Origin: UBA4416 sp038327195
Lineage (GTDB): Bacteria; Bacteroidota; Bacteroidia; B-17B0; Aurantibacillaceae
Direction: 5' to 3'
Assembly: GCA_038327195.1 (NCBI GenBank)
Contig: JBBQKU010000002.1
Location: 123,686-187,685 of the forward strand
DNA length: 64,000 nucleotides
The notes below the pieces were generated by a model, which was not told the origin of the DNA, did not search any database, and saw only the letters and a program-made list of their open reading frames with translations. Position numbers and translations under genes: made by a program. Shown here piece by piece: positions 32,878 through 42,309 of this stretch. Each line of letters opens with the position of its first letter. The stretch's first letter is position 1.

Positions 32878-35877
32878 ATGAATATGAAAAAAATTATAAT
32901 TGCTTTGTTTTTAGCTTGTTCTTTTATTGGGCAATCTCAAACCCTTATGCCAGTTGGACCTCAAATAACTACCTATTCGGGTATGACTCGAGGTTACCAT
33001 TTTACCGCTCCAGTTGCATTTAACATGTGTGCATTATATATACCACCTGATGCAAGTTCGGGTACTCAAGATATTTGGGTTGTGCGTTTTACTGCTGGTG
33101 CTCCTCCTGCTTTTTCTGGGGTTACAACAAATTATGTAACATTATTATCAGCGCCAAGTGTTGCTGGTACAACTACTGTTTCATGTAGTATTCCTATTGC
33201 TGCTGGTGATATTATTGGAATTTATGGTTCTCGTTCTGCTGGTTGTATTGATAGTTATGGAAATCCAAATGTTGCAACAACCATAATGGGTTTACCAACA
33301 ACATTACAAAGAAGTGGTACACAAAATTGTATTGCAGGAGTTTCTTCTCCTACCTTTCCAATATGGTCTGAGGTAGCGTATGATATTGGTCGTATTTATA
33401 TGTTTTATAATTGTTGTCCAACGCCAACGATTACTGCTGTTGCCTCACCTACAAGCATCTGTAATGGTGCAAGTGTTGCAATATTAGGTGGAGGCGCTAC
33501 TACTTATACTTGGATGCCAGGTTCTATGGGTACAGCGTCAATTACAGTTTCCCCTACAGTAACAACTACTTATACCTTAAGTGGTTCTACATTAGGTTGT
33601 ACTGGTACTAAAACAGTTTCGGTTTTGGTTAATCCAACTCCAACTATTACTGCAACTGCAACAAATTCAGTTATATGTATAGGTGGGTCAACAACTTTGA
33701 GTGGTGCTGGTGGTTCAACTTATGTTTGGTCTGGTGGTGTAACCAATGGGGTTGCATTTTCTCCAACAGTCACAACAACATACACAGTTACTGGAACAAG
33801 CGTCAGTGGATGTACAAATACCGCTGTAAAAACAATAACCGTTAATGCATTACCTGTTGTTACTGTCAATTCCCCCACTATTTGTGCAGGTCAAACAGCA
33901 ACATTATCAGCAAGTGGAGGCAGTACTTATTTATGGAGCACCGGCTCTGCATCTAGTTCAATAACCATTTCGCCTACGGCAACAACTAACTATACAGTAA
34001 CAGGAACCTCTTCAGGTTGTTCTTCTTCAACTATTGCTACAGTTGTCGTAAATCCATTACCTGTAGTATTAGTTAATTCTTCGACTGTTTGTATTGGACA
34101 AACAGCGACATTAATAGCAAGTGGAGCAACAACTTTTTCTTGGAGTACTGGTTCAGTATTAAATTCGATATCACCTTCACCTTTAGTTACAACAAATTAT
34201 TCGGTTACAGGAACAAGTTTAGGTTGCTCAACTACAACGGTTGCTAATGTATTAGTAAATCCATTGCCAGTTGTTTTGGTTAATAATCCAACAATTTGCT
34301 TTGGTCAAACTGCTACATTAACGGCAACTGGAGCTTCATCGTATATTTGGAGTTCTGGTTCAACAACAAATTCATTAATGATTTCCCCAACTGTAAATAC
34401 TAGTTATACAGTAACTGGAAATTCTTTAGGTTGTACATCTTCAACAGTTGCACTTGTAACTGTTAACCCATTACCAGTCGTATTGGCTAATACAGCTACA
34501 ATTTGTGTTGGTCAAACTGCCACACTTACAGCCACAGGAGCAACTTCTTATCTTTGGAATACTGGTATCGGTTCTAATCAAATAAATGTATCCCCAGCTT
34601 CAACAACTAATTACACTGTTACAGGAACTTCTTTGGGTTGTTCAAATTCAAATACTACCACTGTTACTGTTAATCCATTGCCTGTAATCACCGTTAATTC
34701 TGCTACTATATGTAGTGGTCAATCAACGTTGTTATCTGCTACAGGAGCAAATACATATGCTTGGTCTCCTGCAGGTTCACTTACTGCTTCTACAGGTGCA
34801 TTTGTTTCAGCAAATCCTTCAGTAACAACATTATATAATATTGATGGAACTTCATTATTGGGATGCGTTAATTCAACAAATGTCACAGTTTATGTTGTAG
34901 CTACGCCAACTGTTAGTTTATTAGCAAGCCCTTCTTCCGTTTGTACAGGATCAATATCTAATCTTAGCGCTGCCGGAGCAACAAATTATTTGTGGTCGCC
35001 TGGTGGAGCTGCAGTTAGTGCAATTTCGGTGTCACCTTCAAGTACAACATTATATACTGTAATTGGGTCTAACGTATTAGGTGCTTTAACATGTAATACA
35101 ACGCAAACAGTTCTTGTTACTATTATTCCTCCTGCAACAGTTACAACTTCTAATTCTGATAGTACATGTTTAGGTGGTTCTAAAGTGGTTTATGCAACTG
35201 GTGGTGATACCTATTATTGGAATCCAACAATTGGCGTTTCAAATCCTAACTCATCTAGTGCTACTGTGAAACCAACATCAACAACTGTTTATACAGTTAC
35301 AGCTTCTACAGGTGGTCAATGTCCTGGAACTGGAACCGTTCAAATTATTGTTAATCCGTTGCCTATTGTTTATGCTGGTCTTGATACTACAATTAATATA
35401 GATGAATCATATGTTTTAAATGGAACCGGTAATGTAATGGTAGGTTTTTTATCACCTAACGAAATTCCTTTGAGTTGTAACTATTGTTCAAGTCTTGAAG
35501 TGAATCCAAAAGTTACAACTTGTTATACCTTAAAGGGACAAAATAGTCATCAATGTATAGCTTATGATGAAGTTTGTATTACTGTTACCAAAGATTATAG
35601 TCTATTTATTCCAAATGCATTTTCTCCAAATGGCGATACTGATAATGAATTGTTTTTACCTGTAGGTTATGGTATAGAGAGTTTTGAGATGAGCATTTTT
35701 GATAGATGGGGAAATACAGTATTTAAGAGTACTGCGGAACGTAAGGGTTGGGATGGATCGATAAAAGGTAAAATTGCAGAACAAGGCGTTTATGTTTATC
35801 GTGTTGATTTTGTGACAATGGGTGGAAAAGAAAAAATTCGCACAGGTCATGTAACTGTTCTTTCAAAGGTAAAATAA
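32878..35877 (+). CDS. large Ig-repeat surface protein with T9SS type B (gliding-motility-associated) C-terminus
   Basis: 999 residues from ATG 32878 (MNMKKIIIALFLACSF); an ATG at 32851 overlaps the gene before it and gives a poorer signal peptide. After the signal and a domain of about 160 residues come roughly eight Ig-like repeats of 65-80 residues, each with a xNPLPVV...TICxGQTATLxASGA...YxWSxG...VTTxYxVTGTS pattern. The end, LFIPNAFSPNGDTDNELFLP to FDRWGNTVFKS, is the type B sorting domain that directs export by the type IX system. Probably an adhesin. Confidence 0.9.
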   Translation: MNMKKIIIALFLACSFIGQSQTLMPVGPQITTYSGMTRGYHFTAPVAFNMCALYIPPDASSGTQDIWVVRFTAGAPPAFSGVTTNYVTLLSAPSVAGTTTVSCSIPIAAGDIIGIYGSRSAGCIDSYGNPNVATTIMGLPTTLQRSGTQNCIAGVSSPTFPIWSEVAYDIGRIYMFYNCCPTPTITAVASPTSICNGASVAILGGGATTYTWMPGSMGTASITVSPTVTTTYTLSGSTLGCTGTKTVSVLVNPTPTITATATNSVICIGGSTTLSGAGGSTYVWSGGVTNGVAFSPTVTTTYTVTGTSVSGCTNTAVKTITVNALPVVTVNSPTICAGQTATLSASGGSTYLWSTGSASSSITISPTATTNYTVTGTSSGCSSSTIATVVVNPLPVVLVNSSTVCIGQTATLIASGATTFSWSTGSVLNSISPSPLVTTNYSVTGTSLGCSTTTVANVLVNPLPVVLVNNPTICFGQTATLTATGASSYIWSSGSTTNSLMISPTVNTSYTVTGNSLGCTSSTVALVTVNPLPVVLANTATICVGQTATLTATGATSYLWNTGIGSNQINVSPASTTNYTVTGTSLGCSNSNTTTVTVNPLPVITVNSATICSGQSTLLSATGANTYAWSPAGSLTASTGAFVSANPSVTTLYNIDGTSLLGCVNSTNVTVYVVATPTVSLLASPSSVCTGSISNLSAAGATNYLWSPGGAAVSAISVSPSSTTLYTVIGSNVLGALTCNTTQTVLVTIIPPATVTTSNSDSTCLGGSKVVYATGGDTYYWNPTIGVSNPNSSSATVKPTSTTVYTVTASTGGQCPGTGTVQIIVNPLPIVYAGLDTTINIDESYVLNGTGNVMVGFLSPNEIPLSCNYCSSLEVNPKVTTCYTLKGQNSHQCIAYDEVCITVTKDYSLFIPNAFSPNGDTDNELFLPVGYGIESFEMSIFDRWGNTVFKSTAERKGWDGSIKGKIAEQGVYVYRVDFVTMGGKEKIRTGHVTVLSKVK

Positions 35878-35897
35878 AATAAAACTGTGAAAATATT

Positions 35898-35927
35898 AAA
35901 AAAGCGTAATTTTAATTACGCTTTTTT
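35898..35927 (+). terminator. rho-independent terminator of the Ig-repeat gene
   Basis: Stem AAAAAAGCGTAAT / ATTACGCTTTTTT with a 4-base loop, continuing in a T-run, 21 bases past the stop. Confidence 0.85.
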
Positions 35928-35956
35928 TTATACTTTGCATTCTAATTTATTTCATT

Positions 35957-36922
35957 TTGAAATCAAATACTATTCATCATATCAATACAGGGTTAATCCT
36001 TTTATCTTGCTTAATTGCCTATTATATCCCATTCGAATTATTTTTGTTTTCCTATGGGATTTTAGGCCCATTACATTATTTAACAGAAATAGGATGGTTG
36101 CACAAAAAAAACTATTTCACAAAAGGAAAATTTGATTTTATATATTTAAGTATAGCTTGTGTAATTTTGGTTTATTGGAATTATGACCCACCTTCTAATA
36201 AAAATTTTGGTTTAATTCCAGATATTATTTTATTGAGTTTATTATCTAGTATTGCCTTAGTATTTATTAAAGATTGGCTTTATAGGATAGTGTTATTTGC
36301 CATGATATTGGTGTTTATTTCAATTGCAAATAATTCAAACGATTATTTTACGTGGATTGCTATTTTTTTACCGACGATTATTCATGTTTTTATTTTTACT
36401 TGGCTTTTTATGGTTTATGGTGTATTAAAAGAAAAATCATGGGCGGGCTTAATTTCAATATTAACCTTAATTGCTTGTGCAATTTTATTATTTTCATTTC
36501 AGCCTTATAATTTAAATTATGAAGTTTCTGGCTATGTTCAAAAAAGTTATTCTTTTTTTAGTGAATTAAATTTCCGCATCATTAATGTGTTTCATTTAGA
36601 TAACTTAACAGACTTAAAGCAAGTTTTTACTACTAATGCAGGCTTTGTTACTATGCGTTTTATTGCGTTTGCATATACTTACCATTATTTGAATTGGTTT
36701 TCAAAAACATCAGTAATTAAGTGGCATTTAGTCCCCAAAAAAACATTAATAATTACATTATTAGTTTGGCTGTTTTCAGTTGCTTTATATATTTTTGATT
36801 ATGGTTTGGGACTAAAAGTACTTTACTTCTTGAGCTTCTTGCATGTGTTTTTAGAATTCCCATTAAACATAGTTTCATTTACAGGAATTGGAAAAGAATT
36901 GTTTTCTCTCACAAAAAAATAA
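35957..36922 (+). CDS. polytopic membrane protein, possible Brp/Blh-like
   Basis: 321 residues with eight or nine hydrophobic helices. The start is TTG 35957. Conserved-looking histidines lie in LGPLHYLTEIGWLHKK, FLPTIIHVFIF and FAYTYHYLNWF. This scatter of His in membrane helices is reminiscent of the Brp/Blh carotenoid-cleavage family, which makes retinal, but I am not certain of the match. No rhodopsin or carotenoid genes are in the window. Confidence 0.6.
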   Translation: MKSNTIHHINTGLILLSCLIAYYIPFELFLFSYGILGPLHYLTEIGWLHKKNYFTKGKFDFIYLSIACVILVYWNYDPPSNKNFGLIPDIILLSLLSSIALVFIKDWLYRIVLFAMILVFISIANNSNDYFTWIAIFLPTIIHVFIFTWLFMVYGVLKEKSWAGLISILTLIACAILLFSFQPYNLNYEVSGYVQKSYSFFSELNFRIINVFHLDNLTDLKQVFTTNAGFVTMRFIAFAYTYHYLNWFSKTSVIKWHLVPKKTLIITLLVWLFSVALYIFDYGLGLKVLYFLSFLHVFLEFPLNIVSFTGIGKELFSLTKK

Positions 36923-36926
36923 AATT

Positions 36927-37595
36927 TTAGATTTTAAACTCTCTAAACTCACCTGATTTTAATTTTTCTAAACAAATAGAATCAATTCTTACTCTAATTA
37001 AACGAGCCACTAAATAGCCAAGTGCTTTGCACATTCTTCGTATTTGTCTGTTTTTACCTTCTTTTAAAATAATTTTAAATTCAAATTCAGAAACTTGTTC
37101 AATAAAACAAGGTAATGTTTTGCAAATTATAATATTAACCCCAGCACCCATTAATGTTATAAATTCCTGAGTGATGGGTTTATTTACCGTTACCAAATAT
37201 TCTTTTTCCTTTTCTTTTATAGGACTCGATAAGCTTTGAATGTATTTTCCATCATTTGATAAAATTAATAATCCTTCCGATTCTTTATCTAATCTGCCTG
37301 CAAAGCCTAAATGTTTTTCAAATGTAAATACGGTAGTAAGATTGTCTGAAATTTCTTTATTATGGGTTGTTTCTATGCCTCTTGGCTTATAAAAGGCAAT
37401 ATATGTAAATGGAGTATTAGGCTTTAATAATGTATCTTCAAAGTAAATTTCACAAGTTTCATCAAACTCACTATTTTCAGTTATAGCCAAGCCATTTACT
37501 TTTAATTTTCTGTTTTCAATTGCTCTAATAGCTTCTTTATTTGTAAAGCCTAAGCTGTGAACCAAGTAATATTTTATATTTAATCGAAAGCTCAT
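36927..37595 (-). CDS. RsuA/RluB-E-F family pseudouridine synthase
   Basis: 222 residues. An S4-like RNA-binding domain (1-60, FTNKEAIRAIENRKLKVNGLAI) precedes the catalytic domain with YIAFYKPRGIETTH, the catalytic Asp in GRLDKESEGLLIL, and KEGKNRQIRRMCKALGY. It isomerises uridine in rRNA or tRNA; the RluF subgroup is the best guess. Convergent with the previous gene, 4 bp apart. Confidence 0.88.
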   Translation of the reverse strand: MSFRLNIKYYLVHSLGFTNKEAIRAIENRKLKVNGLAITENSEFDETCEIYFEDTLLKPNTPFTYIAFYKPRGIETTHNKEISDNLTTVFTFEKHLGFAGRLDKESEGLLILSNDGKYIQSLSSPIKEKEKEYLVTVNKPITQEFITLMGAGVNIIICKTLPCFIEQVSEFEFKIILKEGKNRQIRRMCKALGYLVARLIRVRIDSICLEKLKSGEFREFKI

Positions 37596-37661
37596 AAAAA
37601 CACAATATTAAGTTTTTTATTAATACATCATAAAAATTGCGCTCATTTAGGCAGATTTTGT

Positions 37662-37669
37662 TAAGTTTG
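37662..37669 (+). promoter_or_regulatory. -7 box TAAGTTTG before the sugar-nucleotide genes
   Basis: Exact TAnnTTTG match 16 bases before the ATG at 37686. An ATTG at 37636-37639 is a possible but distant -33 box. Confidence 0.45.
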
Positions 37670-37685
37670 TTAGTTCAAATTAGTT

Positions 37686-38264
37686 ATGGAAAAACATTAT
37701 TTCGCTCACGATTCAGCTTTTATTGATGAAGGATGCACAATTGGAAAAGGAACTAAAATATGGCATTTTAGCCATATTATGGCAAATTGTACCTTAGGTG
37801 AAAATTGTAATATTGGTCAAAATGTTGTGATATCTCCCGAAGTTATTTTAGGTAAAAATGTTAAAGTTCAAAATAACGTTTCATTATACACTGGTGTTAT
37901 TTGTGGAGACGATGTGTTTTTAGGCCCTTCAATGGTTTTTACTAATGTGATTAATCCTCGTAGTGCAGTAAATAGAAAGTCTGAATACGCTAAAACACAT
38001 GTTGGTAAAGGTGCAAGTATTGGTGCAAATGCTACAATTGTTTGTGGCCATGATATTGGCGACTATGCTTTTATAGGTGCAGGTGCAGTTGTTACTAAAA
38101 CGGTCCCAGCTTTTGCTTTAGTAGTTGGTAATCCTTCAAAACAAATTGGTTGGATGAGTGAATTTGGACATCGTTTAGAATTTGATAAAGATGGAATGGC
38201 AAAATGTCCAGAAAGTAATCAAACTTATAAATTGGAAAATAATTTAGTAAAAAGAATTTCATAG
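37686..38264 (+). CDS. WbpD-like hexapeptide N-acetyltransferase
   Basis: 192 residues of left-handed beta-helix repeats (IGKGTKIWHFSHIM, LGENCNIGQNVVIS, LGKNVKVQNNVSLY, IGANATIVCGHDIGDYAFIG). The ENCNIGQNVVISP and YAFIGAGAVVTKTVPAFALVVGNP motifs match WbpD/WlbB enzymes, which acetylate the 3-amino group of UDP-2-acetamido-3-amino-glucuronate. It starts the cluster with a WbpB-like and a WbpA-like gene. The 3-aminotransferase (WbpE type) is not here. Confidence 0.88.
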   Translation: MEKHYFAHDSAFIDEGCTIGKGTKIWHFSHIMANCTLGENCNIGQNVVISPEVILGKNVKVQNNVSLYTGVICGDDVFLGPSMVFTNVINPRSAVNRKSEYAKTHVGKGASIGANATIVCGHDIGDYAFIGAGAVVTKTVPAFALVVGNPSKQIGWMSEFGHRLEFDKDGMAKCPESNQTYKLENNLVKRIS

Positions 38265-38273
38265 TATATTAAT

Positions 38274-39302
38274 ATGGCAAAAATTAAATTTGGAGTTGTA
38301 GGGCAAGGGCATATTGGTAAACGACATGCTGAAATGGTTCGTCGTAATCCTGATTGCGAATTAGTTGCTGTTTGTGATGTGATGCCAAAAGAAAAATTGG
38401 GATTGGAGAATCTTCAAGAAAAATTTTATAATTCGATTGATGAATTATTAAATGCGCATCCTGACATTGAAGTAATAAATGTTTGTACTCCAAATGGTTT
38501 GCATGCCGAACATTCTCTCAAGGCTTTAGAATTAAACAAACATGTAGTTGTAGAAAAACCAATGGCTTTAACAAAAGCTGATTGCGAAAAAGTAATTTAT
38601 TCAGCTCTACATCACCATAAAACTGTTTTTTGTGTGATGCAAAATCGTTATTCGCCACCAAGTGTTTGGTTAAAAGAAATGGTGAATACAAAAACGATTG
38701 GCGATATTTATATGGTTCAATTAAATTGTTACTGGAACAGAGATGATAGATACTATAAAGCTGGTGGCTGGAAAGGAACTCAAGATTTGGATGGCGGAAC
38801 TTTATTTACTCAATTTAGTCATTGGATAGATATTATGTATTGGCTTTTTGGTGATATAAAAAATATACAAGCAAAATTTGCCGATTTCAATCATCAAAAA
38901 ACAACCGACTTTGAAGATAGTGGTTTTGTAAGTTTTGATTTTGTAAATGGAGGAATGGGAAGTATTAATTATTCAACTGCCGTTTGGGATAAAAATTTAG
39001 AATCCTCTTTAACCATTGTTGGAAGTAAAGGAAGTATAAAAGTTGGTGGCCAATATATGGATCAAGTGGATGTATGTAATATTGAGAATTACACCATGCC
39101 AATATTAGAACAAACAAATCCTGCTAACGATTACGGGGCTTACAAAGGTTCTGCAAATAATCATCATAACGTTATTGAAAATGTAATTGATACCATACGA
39201 GGAAATAATAAAATAACAACCAATGCTTTGGAAGGCTTAAAAGTAGTAGATATAATCGAACGTATTTATGAACTCAGACCAAAAGAAGTATTGAAATTCT
39301 AA
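38274..39302 (+). CDS. Gfo/Idh/MocA oxidoreductase, WbpB-like
   Basis: 342 residues. N-terminal NAD site GVVGQGHIGKRHAEMVRRNP, the VVVEKPMALT motif with the catalytic Lys, and the C-terminal mixed sheet (GGTLFTQFSHWIDIMYWLFG). WbpB oxidises the 3-OH of UDP-GlcNAcA so that an aminotransferase can act. Its place between the acetyltransferase and the UDP-sugar dehydrogenase supports this. The gap to the previous stop is 9 bp. Confidence 0.88.
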   Translation: MAKIKFGVVGQGHIGKRHAEMVRRNPDCELVAVCDVMPKEKLGLENLQEKFYNSIDELLNAHPDIEVINVCTPNGLHAEHSLKALELNKHVVVEKPMALTKADCEKVIYSALHHHKTVFCVMQNRYSPPSVWLKEMVNTKTIGDIYMVQLNCYWNRDDRYYKAGGWKGTQDLDGGTLFTQFSHWIDIMYWLFGDIKNIQAKFADFNHQKTTDFEDSGFVSFDFVNGGMGSINYSTAVWDKNLESSLTIVGSKGSIKVGGQYMDQVDVCNIENYTMPILEQTNPANDYGAYKGSANNHHNVIENVIDTIRGNNKITTNALEGLKVVDIIERIYELRPKEVLKF

Positions 39303-39353
39303 TTAAAACTTAAAAAAATTGTATTAAAAATACAAAATGTAACAAAATAAATT

Positions 39354-40646
39354 ATGGGAATATATAAAGACATCGTCGAAAAAAAAGCTACTATTGCTGT
39401 TATCGGATTAGGTTACGTTGGGTTGCCAATTGCATTAGCATTTGCAAAAAAAGTTAAAGTAATTGGTTTTGATATCAATGCTAAACGTGTTGATATGATG
39501 AATAAAGGAATTGATCCAAGTAACGAATTAACTAAAAAAGATTTCGCTAATTCGGATATTTCTTTTACATGCAAATTAGAAGATTTAAAAAAAGCGAAGT
39601 TCTTTATTGTTGCTGTCCCAACACCAATTGATGAGCATAATTTACCTGATTTAAAGCCATTGTTAGGAGCATCATCAACAGTTGGAAAAGTTTTGAAAAA
39701 AGGAGATTATGTAGTTTATGAATCTACAGTTTACCCAGGTTGTACTGAAGAAGATTGTATTCCTGTTTTAGAAAAAGAATCAAAATTACAGTTTGTAAAA
39801 GATTTTAAAGTTGGTTATTCTCCAGAGCGTATTAATCCAGGAGACAAAGAACATACCATTACAAAAATTTTGAAAATTGTTTCTGGTTGCGATAAAGAAA
39901 GCTTAGAAGAAATTGCTAAAACTTACGAAATTATTGTTGAGCCTGGTACACATCGTGCTTCAAGCATTAAAGTTGCTGAATCTGCAAAAATTATTGAAAA
40001 CACACAACGTGATGTAAACATTGCTTTGATGAATGAGCTTTCAATTATTTTTAATAAAATGAATATTAATACATATGATGTTTTAGAAGCTGCTGGTACT
40101 AAATGGAATTTCTTGAAATTTTTCCCAGGCTTAGTTGGCGGACATTGTATTGGGGTAGATCCTTATTATTTAACTCATAAAGCAGAATCATTAGGTTATC
40201 ATGCACGTGTAATTAATAGTGGAAGATACGTGAATGATAGTATGGGTTTTTATGTTGCAAAAACATGCGTTAAAAAAATAATTGCTGCAGGTAAAAATAT
40301 TTCAAAATCAAAAGTATTAATTATGGGTGCTACCTTTAAAGAAGACGTAAGTGATATTAGAAATAGTAAAGTGGCTGATATTGTTAAAGAATTAAAATCA
40401 TTTGGCGTTAAGGTTGAAATTGTAGATCCACATGCGGATAGTGATGAGTTAAATCATGAATATGGTTTTGGTTTAAATAAATTAGCTAAAGGCTATGATG
40501 GTGTTATCGTAGCAGTAAATCATGCTGATTATAAAACATTAGACGAAAAATTCTTTAAATCAATATTATCTACTAAAGGTGTTTTAGTTGATATTAAAGG
40601 AATGTATCGCAATAAAATTAAAGGATTAACTTACTGGAGTCTTTAA
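39354..40646 (+). CDS. nucleotide sugar dehydrogenase, WbpA/TviB-like
   Basis: 430 residues. NAD site AVIGLGYVGLPIALAFAKK, VPTPIDEHNLPDL, YESTVYPGCTEE, YSPERINPGDKEH, and the catalytic Cys in GGHCIGVDPYYLT (C265). The pattern fits the UDP-GlcNAc/GalNAc 6-dehydrogenase group (WbpA, TviB) rather than UDP-glucose dehydrogenase. It forms UDP-GlcNAcA, the first step of the di-N-acetylated glucuronate pathway to which the two genes before it belong. Confidence 0.9.
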   Translation: MGIYKDIVEKKATIAVIGLGYVGLPIALAFAKKVKVIGFDINAKRVDMMNKGIDPSNELTKKDFANSDISFTCKLEDLKKAKFFIVAVPTPIDEHNLPDLKPLLGASSTVGKVLKKGDYVVYESTVYPGCTEEDCIPVLEKESKLQFVKDFKVGYSPERINPGDKEHTITKILKIVSGCDKESLEEIAKTYEIIVEPGTHRASSIKVAESAKIIENTQRDVNIALMNELSIIFNKMNINTYDVLEAAGTKWNFLKFFPGLVGGHCIGVDPYYLTHKAESLGYHARVINSGRYVNDSMGFYVAKTCVKKIIAAGKNISKSKVLIMGATFKEDVSDIRNSKVADIVKELKSFGVKVEIVDPHADSDELNHEYGFGLNKLAKGYDGVIVAVNHADYKTLDEKFFKSILSTKGVLVDIKGMYRNKIKGLTYWSL

Positions 40647-40711
40647 AAATTAGATTTAAAATTTTAGAATAATAAAATCTTAAATCTTACTTCTGAAATT
40701 TTAAATAAAAA

Positions 40712-41365
40712 ATGAGTTATAAATTACATAGCCTAACTTCTGAAAACGAATTACTATTAAATGAAGGTAAATTACTTCCATTGATGGAAGAATTTTATAC
40801 CATTCAAGGCGAAGGTTTTAATACAGGAAAGGCATCTTACTTTATACGTATTGGTGGCTGTGATGTTGGTTGCCATTGGTGCGATGTAAAAGAAAGTTGG
40901 GATGCTAGTTTACATCCATTAACACCAACCGAAGATATTATTGAGCATGTTTTAGAAAGTAAAACACCTGCTGTTGTTGTTACTGGTGGCGAACCTTTAA
41001 TTTACAATTTGACTTATTTAACGGCGCTTCTTAAAACGCAAAACATTAAAACCTATATTGAAACTTCAGGCGCTTATAATTTAAGTGGAGATTGGGATTG
41101 GATTTGTTTGTCTCCCAAAAAAACAATGTTACCAAAAGAGGAAAATTATACTGCAGCTCATGAATTAAAAATAATTGTTTTTAATAAACATGATTTTATT
41201 TGGGCAGAAGAACAAGCAAATAAAGTTAGCAAAGATTGCTATTTATATTTACAGCCAGAGTGGAGTAAAAGAAATGAAATTACACCTTTAATTGTTGAGT
41301 ATGTTAAGCAAAATCCTCGTTGGATGATTTCACTACAAACTCATAAATACATTGATATTCCTTAA
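40712..41365 (+). CDS. queE: 7-carboxy-7-deazaguanine synthase
   Basis: A radical SAM enzyme of queuosine synthesis. It has the QueE-type cluster motif CDVGCHWC (C50, C54, C57), preceded by FYTIQGEGFNTGKASYFIR, and VVVTGGEPLIYNL. 217 residues is the usual length. The other queuosine genes are not in the window. Convergent with the next gene, 5 bp apart. Confidence 0.93.
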   Translation: MSYKLHSLTSENELLLNEGKLLPLMEEFYTIQGEGFNTGKASYFIRIGGCDVGCHWCDVKESWDASLHPLTPTEDIIEHVLESKTPAVVVTGGEPLIYNLTYLTALLKTQNIKTYIETSGAYNLSGDWDWICLSPKKTMLPKEENYTAAHELKIIVFNKHDFIWAEEQANKVSKDCYLYLQPEWSKRNEITPLIVEYVKQNPRWMISLQTHKYIDIP

Positions 41366-41370
41366 TAAGT

Positions 41371-42219
41371 TTATTTAACCTCAGAAGTTGGATTTGCTAA
41401 GTTTTTAACTCCAATAATATCTAATTTAATAGAACCAACCATCAATTTAGCTTGCGCACGCAATGGTACATGGTTTTTATCATCTGTCAACCAAACATTT
41501 AAATCATCTTCTCGTTTAAAAATCCTACCTTTTTGAACAATTGGTCTAAATTTAATACATCTAAAAGTTCCAATATCACAAGTGATAGTTTCTTTGCCCA
41601 CATATCTGATTTTTAAAGGCCAAATTTCTTTATCTACAATACTATTGATGGTGAACACGTCACCTTCTTTAGCATTAGTTATGTCTAAATTACGGGCAGC
41701 GTAAAAGGCAGAAATCATGTCTTGAGTTCCTTCAGGAACATCAACTTTTTCCCCAGCACCAACATCAACTTTATTGGTATAATGGTTAAAGCTATAATCT
41801 TGGTTTGTAATATATCCACCTTCATTTACGCGTCTCACAAACATCCAAGGCAATAAAGCATCTTTGTCGATAAACGTTTCGTAGCGATCTCTTACTTTAA
41901 AAAACCAATCAAAAGAACCTTTTGTATAGCCATTTCCCACAATGTGATATACTTGTCTTCCTGCAACATTTATTAATTCAGGCTTAACCTCCATCACAAT
42001 TGCGCCAGCATCCATTAATCCATAATGCAAGCGAAACGATAATATTTCACCTTCTTTAAAAGCTTCGTTTGTTTTAGTTGGTAATTCTTTTCCTTGAGGA
42101 GCAGAATAAATAGTTTGTTCAATTTTATCTTCTGTCGACATATAAACAGTTGCAGAACATAATACTGTTGTAATTACTCCACCTAGTACGAAATATGAAA
42201 TATGTTTTGTAGATAACAT
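41371..42219 (-). CDS. DUF3108 domain protein, exported
   Basis: 282 residues. An N-terminal hydrophobic segment (ISYFVLGGVITTVLCSATVY) leads to a beta-rich domain with FKEGEILSFRLHYGLMDAGA, FDWFFKVRDRYETFID and NVWLTDDKNHVPLRAQAKLM, the DUF3108 pattern. The family is periplasmic or outer-membrane associated; its function is not established. It may be co-transcribed with the NamZ-like gene 90 bp upstream. Confidence 0.85.
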   Translation of the reverse strand: MLSTKHISYFVLGGVITTVLCSATVYMSTEDKIEQTIYSAPQGKELPTKTNEAFKEGEILSFRLHYGLMDAGAIVMEVKPELINVAGRQVYHIVGNGYTKGSFDWFFKVRDRYETFIDKDALLPWMFVRRVNEGGYITNQDYSFNHYTNKVDVGAGEKVDVPEGTQDMISAFYAARNLDITNAKEGDVFTINSIVDKEIWPLKIRYVGKETITCDIGTFRCIKFRPIVQKGRIFKREDDLNVWLTDDKNHVPLRAQAKLMVGSIKLDIIGVKNLANPTSEVK

Positions 42220-42309
42220 GATTTTAGTAATTTATCAATACTGTATTTTCAAAAGGTGTGCCAAGCTTAAATACCTGACTTTTTAGCTGTTAAAATATGT
42301 AAAAGTTAG

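Noticed and set aside
35887..36135. 82-codon plus-strand frame
   Set aside because: It overlaps the 5' end of the membrane protein gene in another frame and has no protein-like pattern; it starts inside the terminator hairpin.
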